From NCBI RefSeq assembly GCF_019656335.1, contig NZ_BPLZ01000002.1:114904-178903 (forward strand): a stretch of 64,000 nt of DNA, given 5' to 3'. This DNA comes from Pseudomonas sp. NCCP-436 (GTDB lineage: Bacteria; Pseudomonadota; Gammaproteobacteria; Pseudomonadales; Pseudomonadaceae). The notes beneath the pieces were generated by a model, which worked only from the letters and a program-made list of their open reading frames with translations, had not been told where the DNA came from and made no database searches. Of this stretch, positions 63,375 to 64,000 are shown in pieces; the stretch's first letter is position 1, and each line of letters begins with the position of its first letter. A program made the position numbers and the translations under genes.

Positions 63375-64000
63375 ATGACCGAAAACTTCTGGAAGGACAA
63401 ATACCCTGCTGGGGTCTCTGCCGAAATCAATCCGGATCTGTACCCGAACATCCTCGCGGTACTCAGGGAGTCCTGCCAGCGCTTCGCTGACAAGCCCGCC
63501 TTCACCAACATGGGCAAGACGCTGACTTACGGCGAGCTGTATCAGTTGTCCGGTGATTTCGCCGCCTACCTGCAGAAGCACACTGATCTCAAACCTGGCG
63601 ACCGTATTGCGGTGCAGCTACCCAATGTCCTGCAATACCCGGTAGTGGTGTTCGGTGCCATGCGCGCCGGCCTGGTGGTGGTCAACACCAACCCGCTGTA
63701 TACCGCGCGGGAGATGGAGCACCAGTTCAACGACGCCGGCGCTACAGCACTGGTGTGCCTGGCCAATATGGCTCACCTGGCCGAGCAGGTTGTCCCCAAA
63801 ACTGGCGTGAAGACGGTGATCGTCACCGAGATTGGCGACATGCTACCAACCTTCAAACGCCTGTTGGTCAATGCCGTGGTCAAGCACGTGAAGAAGATGG
63901 TGCCGGCCTACAGCCTGCCGAAGGCCGTCAAGTTCACCGATGCCATGACCCGTGGCCGTGGCCAGAGCTTCAACGAGGCCAATCCGAGCAACGATCAGAT
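63375..64000 (+). CDS. fadD1: long-chain acyl-CoA ligase FadD1 (partial)
   Basis: This is a paralogue of fadD2, cut by the window edge after about 208 residues. It shares with fadD2 the MRAGLVVVNTNPLYTAREME and KHTDLKPGDRIAVQLPNVLQYP segments; the AMP-binding motif lies beyond the window. AGGAG lies 9 bases before the ATG. Two tandem fadD genes are typical of Pseudomonas. Confidence 0.93.
   Translation, partial: MTENFWKDKYPAGVSAEINPDLYPNILAVLRESCQRFADKPAFTNMGKTLTYGELYQLSGDFAAYLQKHTDLKPGDRIAVQLPNVLQYPVVVFGAMRAGLVVVNTNPLYTAREMEHQFNDAGATALVCLANMAHLAEQVVPKTGVKTVIVTEIGDMLPTFKRLLVNAVVKHVKKMVPAYSLPKAVKFTDAMTRGRGQSFNEANPSNDQ

Overview
The window is a chromosomal segment of a gamma-proteobacterium of the genus Pseudomonas. 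The algU-mucA-mucB-mucD cluster, the lepA-lepB-rnc-era-recO-pdxJ chain, an OprD-family porin beside a TctCBA transporter, the six-gene Sha/Mrp antiporter operon with a fused A/B subunit, and the tandem fadD2-fadD1 pair are all typical of that genus. Locally moderate GC content suggests the mendocina/oleovorans/alcaligenes side rather than P. aeruginosa; this is an inference. I see no prophage, insertion sequence, integron, CRISPR array, rRNA or tRNA. The stretch is almost entirely core genome.

Layout. 1-1.5 kb: ornithine-lipid genes olsB-olsA (minus; olsA cut by the window edge). 1.6-5.6 kb: an acyl-CoA-dehydrogenase-like protein, an oxygen-binding di-iron protein behind an ANR-type promoter, an OmpA lipoprotein, and a DUF1145 membrane protein coupled to a secreted collagen-like protein. 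5.6-11.6 kb: a CopD-like protein, dinG, a serine hydrolase, a second OmpA lipoprotein, pdxH and a glycine-zipper lipoprotein. 11.6-17.7 kb: a possibly structured leader and the Sha/Mrp Na+(K+)/H+ antiporter operon. 17.8-20.1 kb: acetyltransferase, lipoprotein, pseudouridine synthase. 20.2-28 kb: a tricarboxylate uptake locus (AbrB-like protein, tctA, tctB, tctC, opdH on minus; divergent tctD-tctE on plus). 28-31.4 kb: orphan solute-binding protein, HDOD protein, ygfZ, sdhE, ygfX. 31.4-37.1 kb: nadB, then the envelope-stress regulon algU-mucA-mucB-mucD, without mucC. 37.3-43.5 kb: translation, secretion, RNA-processing and vitamin B6 genes. 43.5-50 kb: a second orphan binding protein, cmoB-cmoA, a YhhN protein, rapA. 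50-51.4 kb: small genes, an AlkB-like dioxygenase, and a PhrS/CcoM-like ANR-controlled small transcript. 51.5-55.6 kb: an Aae-type efflux operon and a type-2 argC. 55.7-59.4 kb: cytosine catabolism operon codB-pucR-codA. 59.6-64 kb: a MaoC hydratase, a lysophospholipase-like hydrolase and fadD2-fadD1 (fadD1 cut by the edge).

The most informative signals are regulatory. Two ANR/FNR boxes share the core TTGATCCA-(G/T)-ATCA. One drives the di-iron oxygen-binding protein; the other drives a roughly 209-nt transcript that encodes a 38-residue membrane peptide and ends at a strong terminator. The opdH leader combines an 11-bp-periodic direct repeat, a 5' hairpin and a Hfq/Crc-type CA motif, and a perfect CA motif overlaps the fadD2 start codon. 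All functional calls are from reading the sequence and family knowledge; no searches were run.
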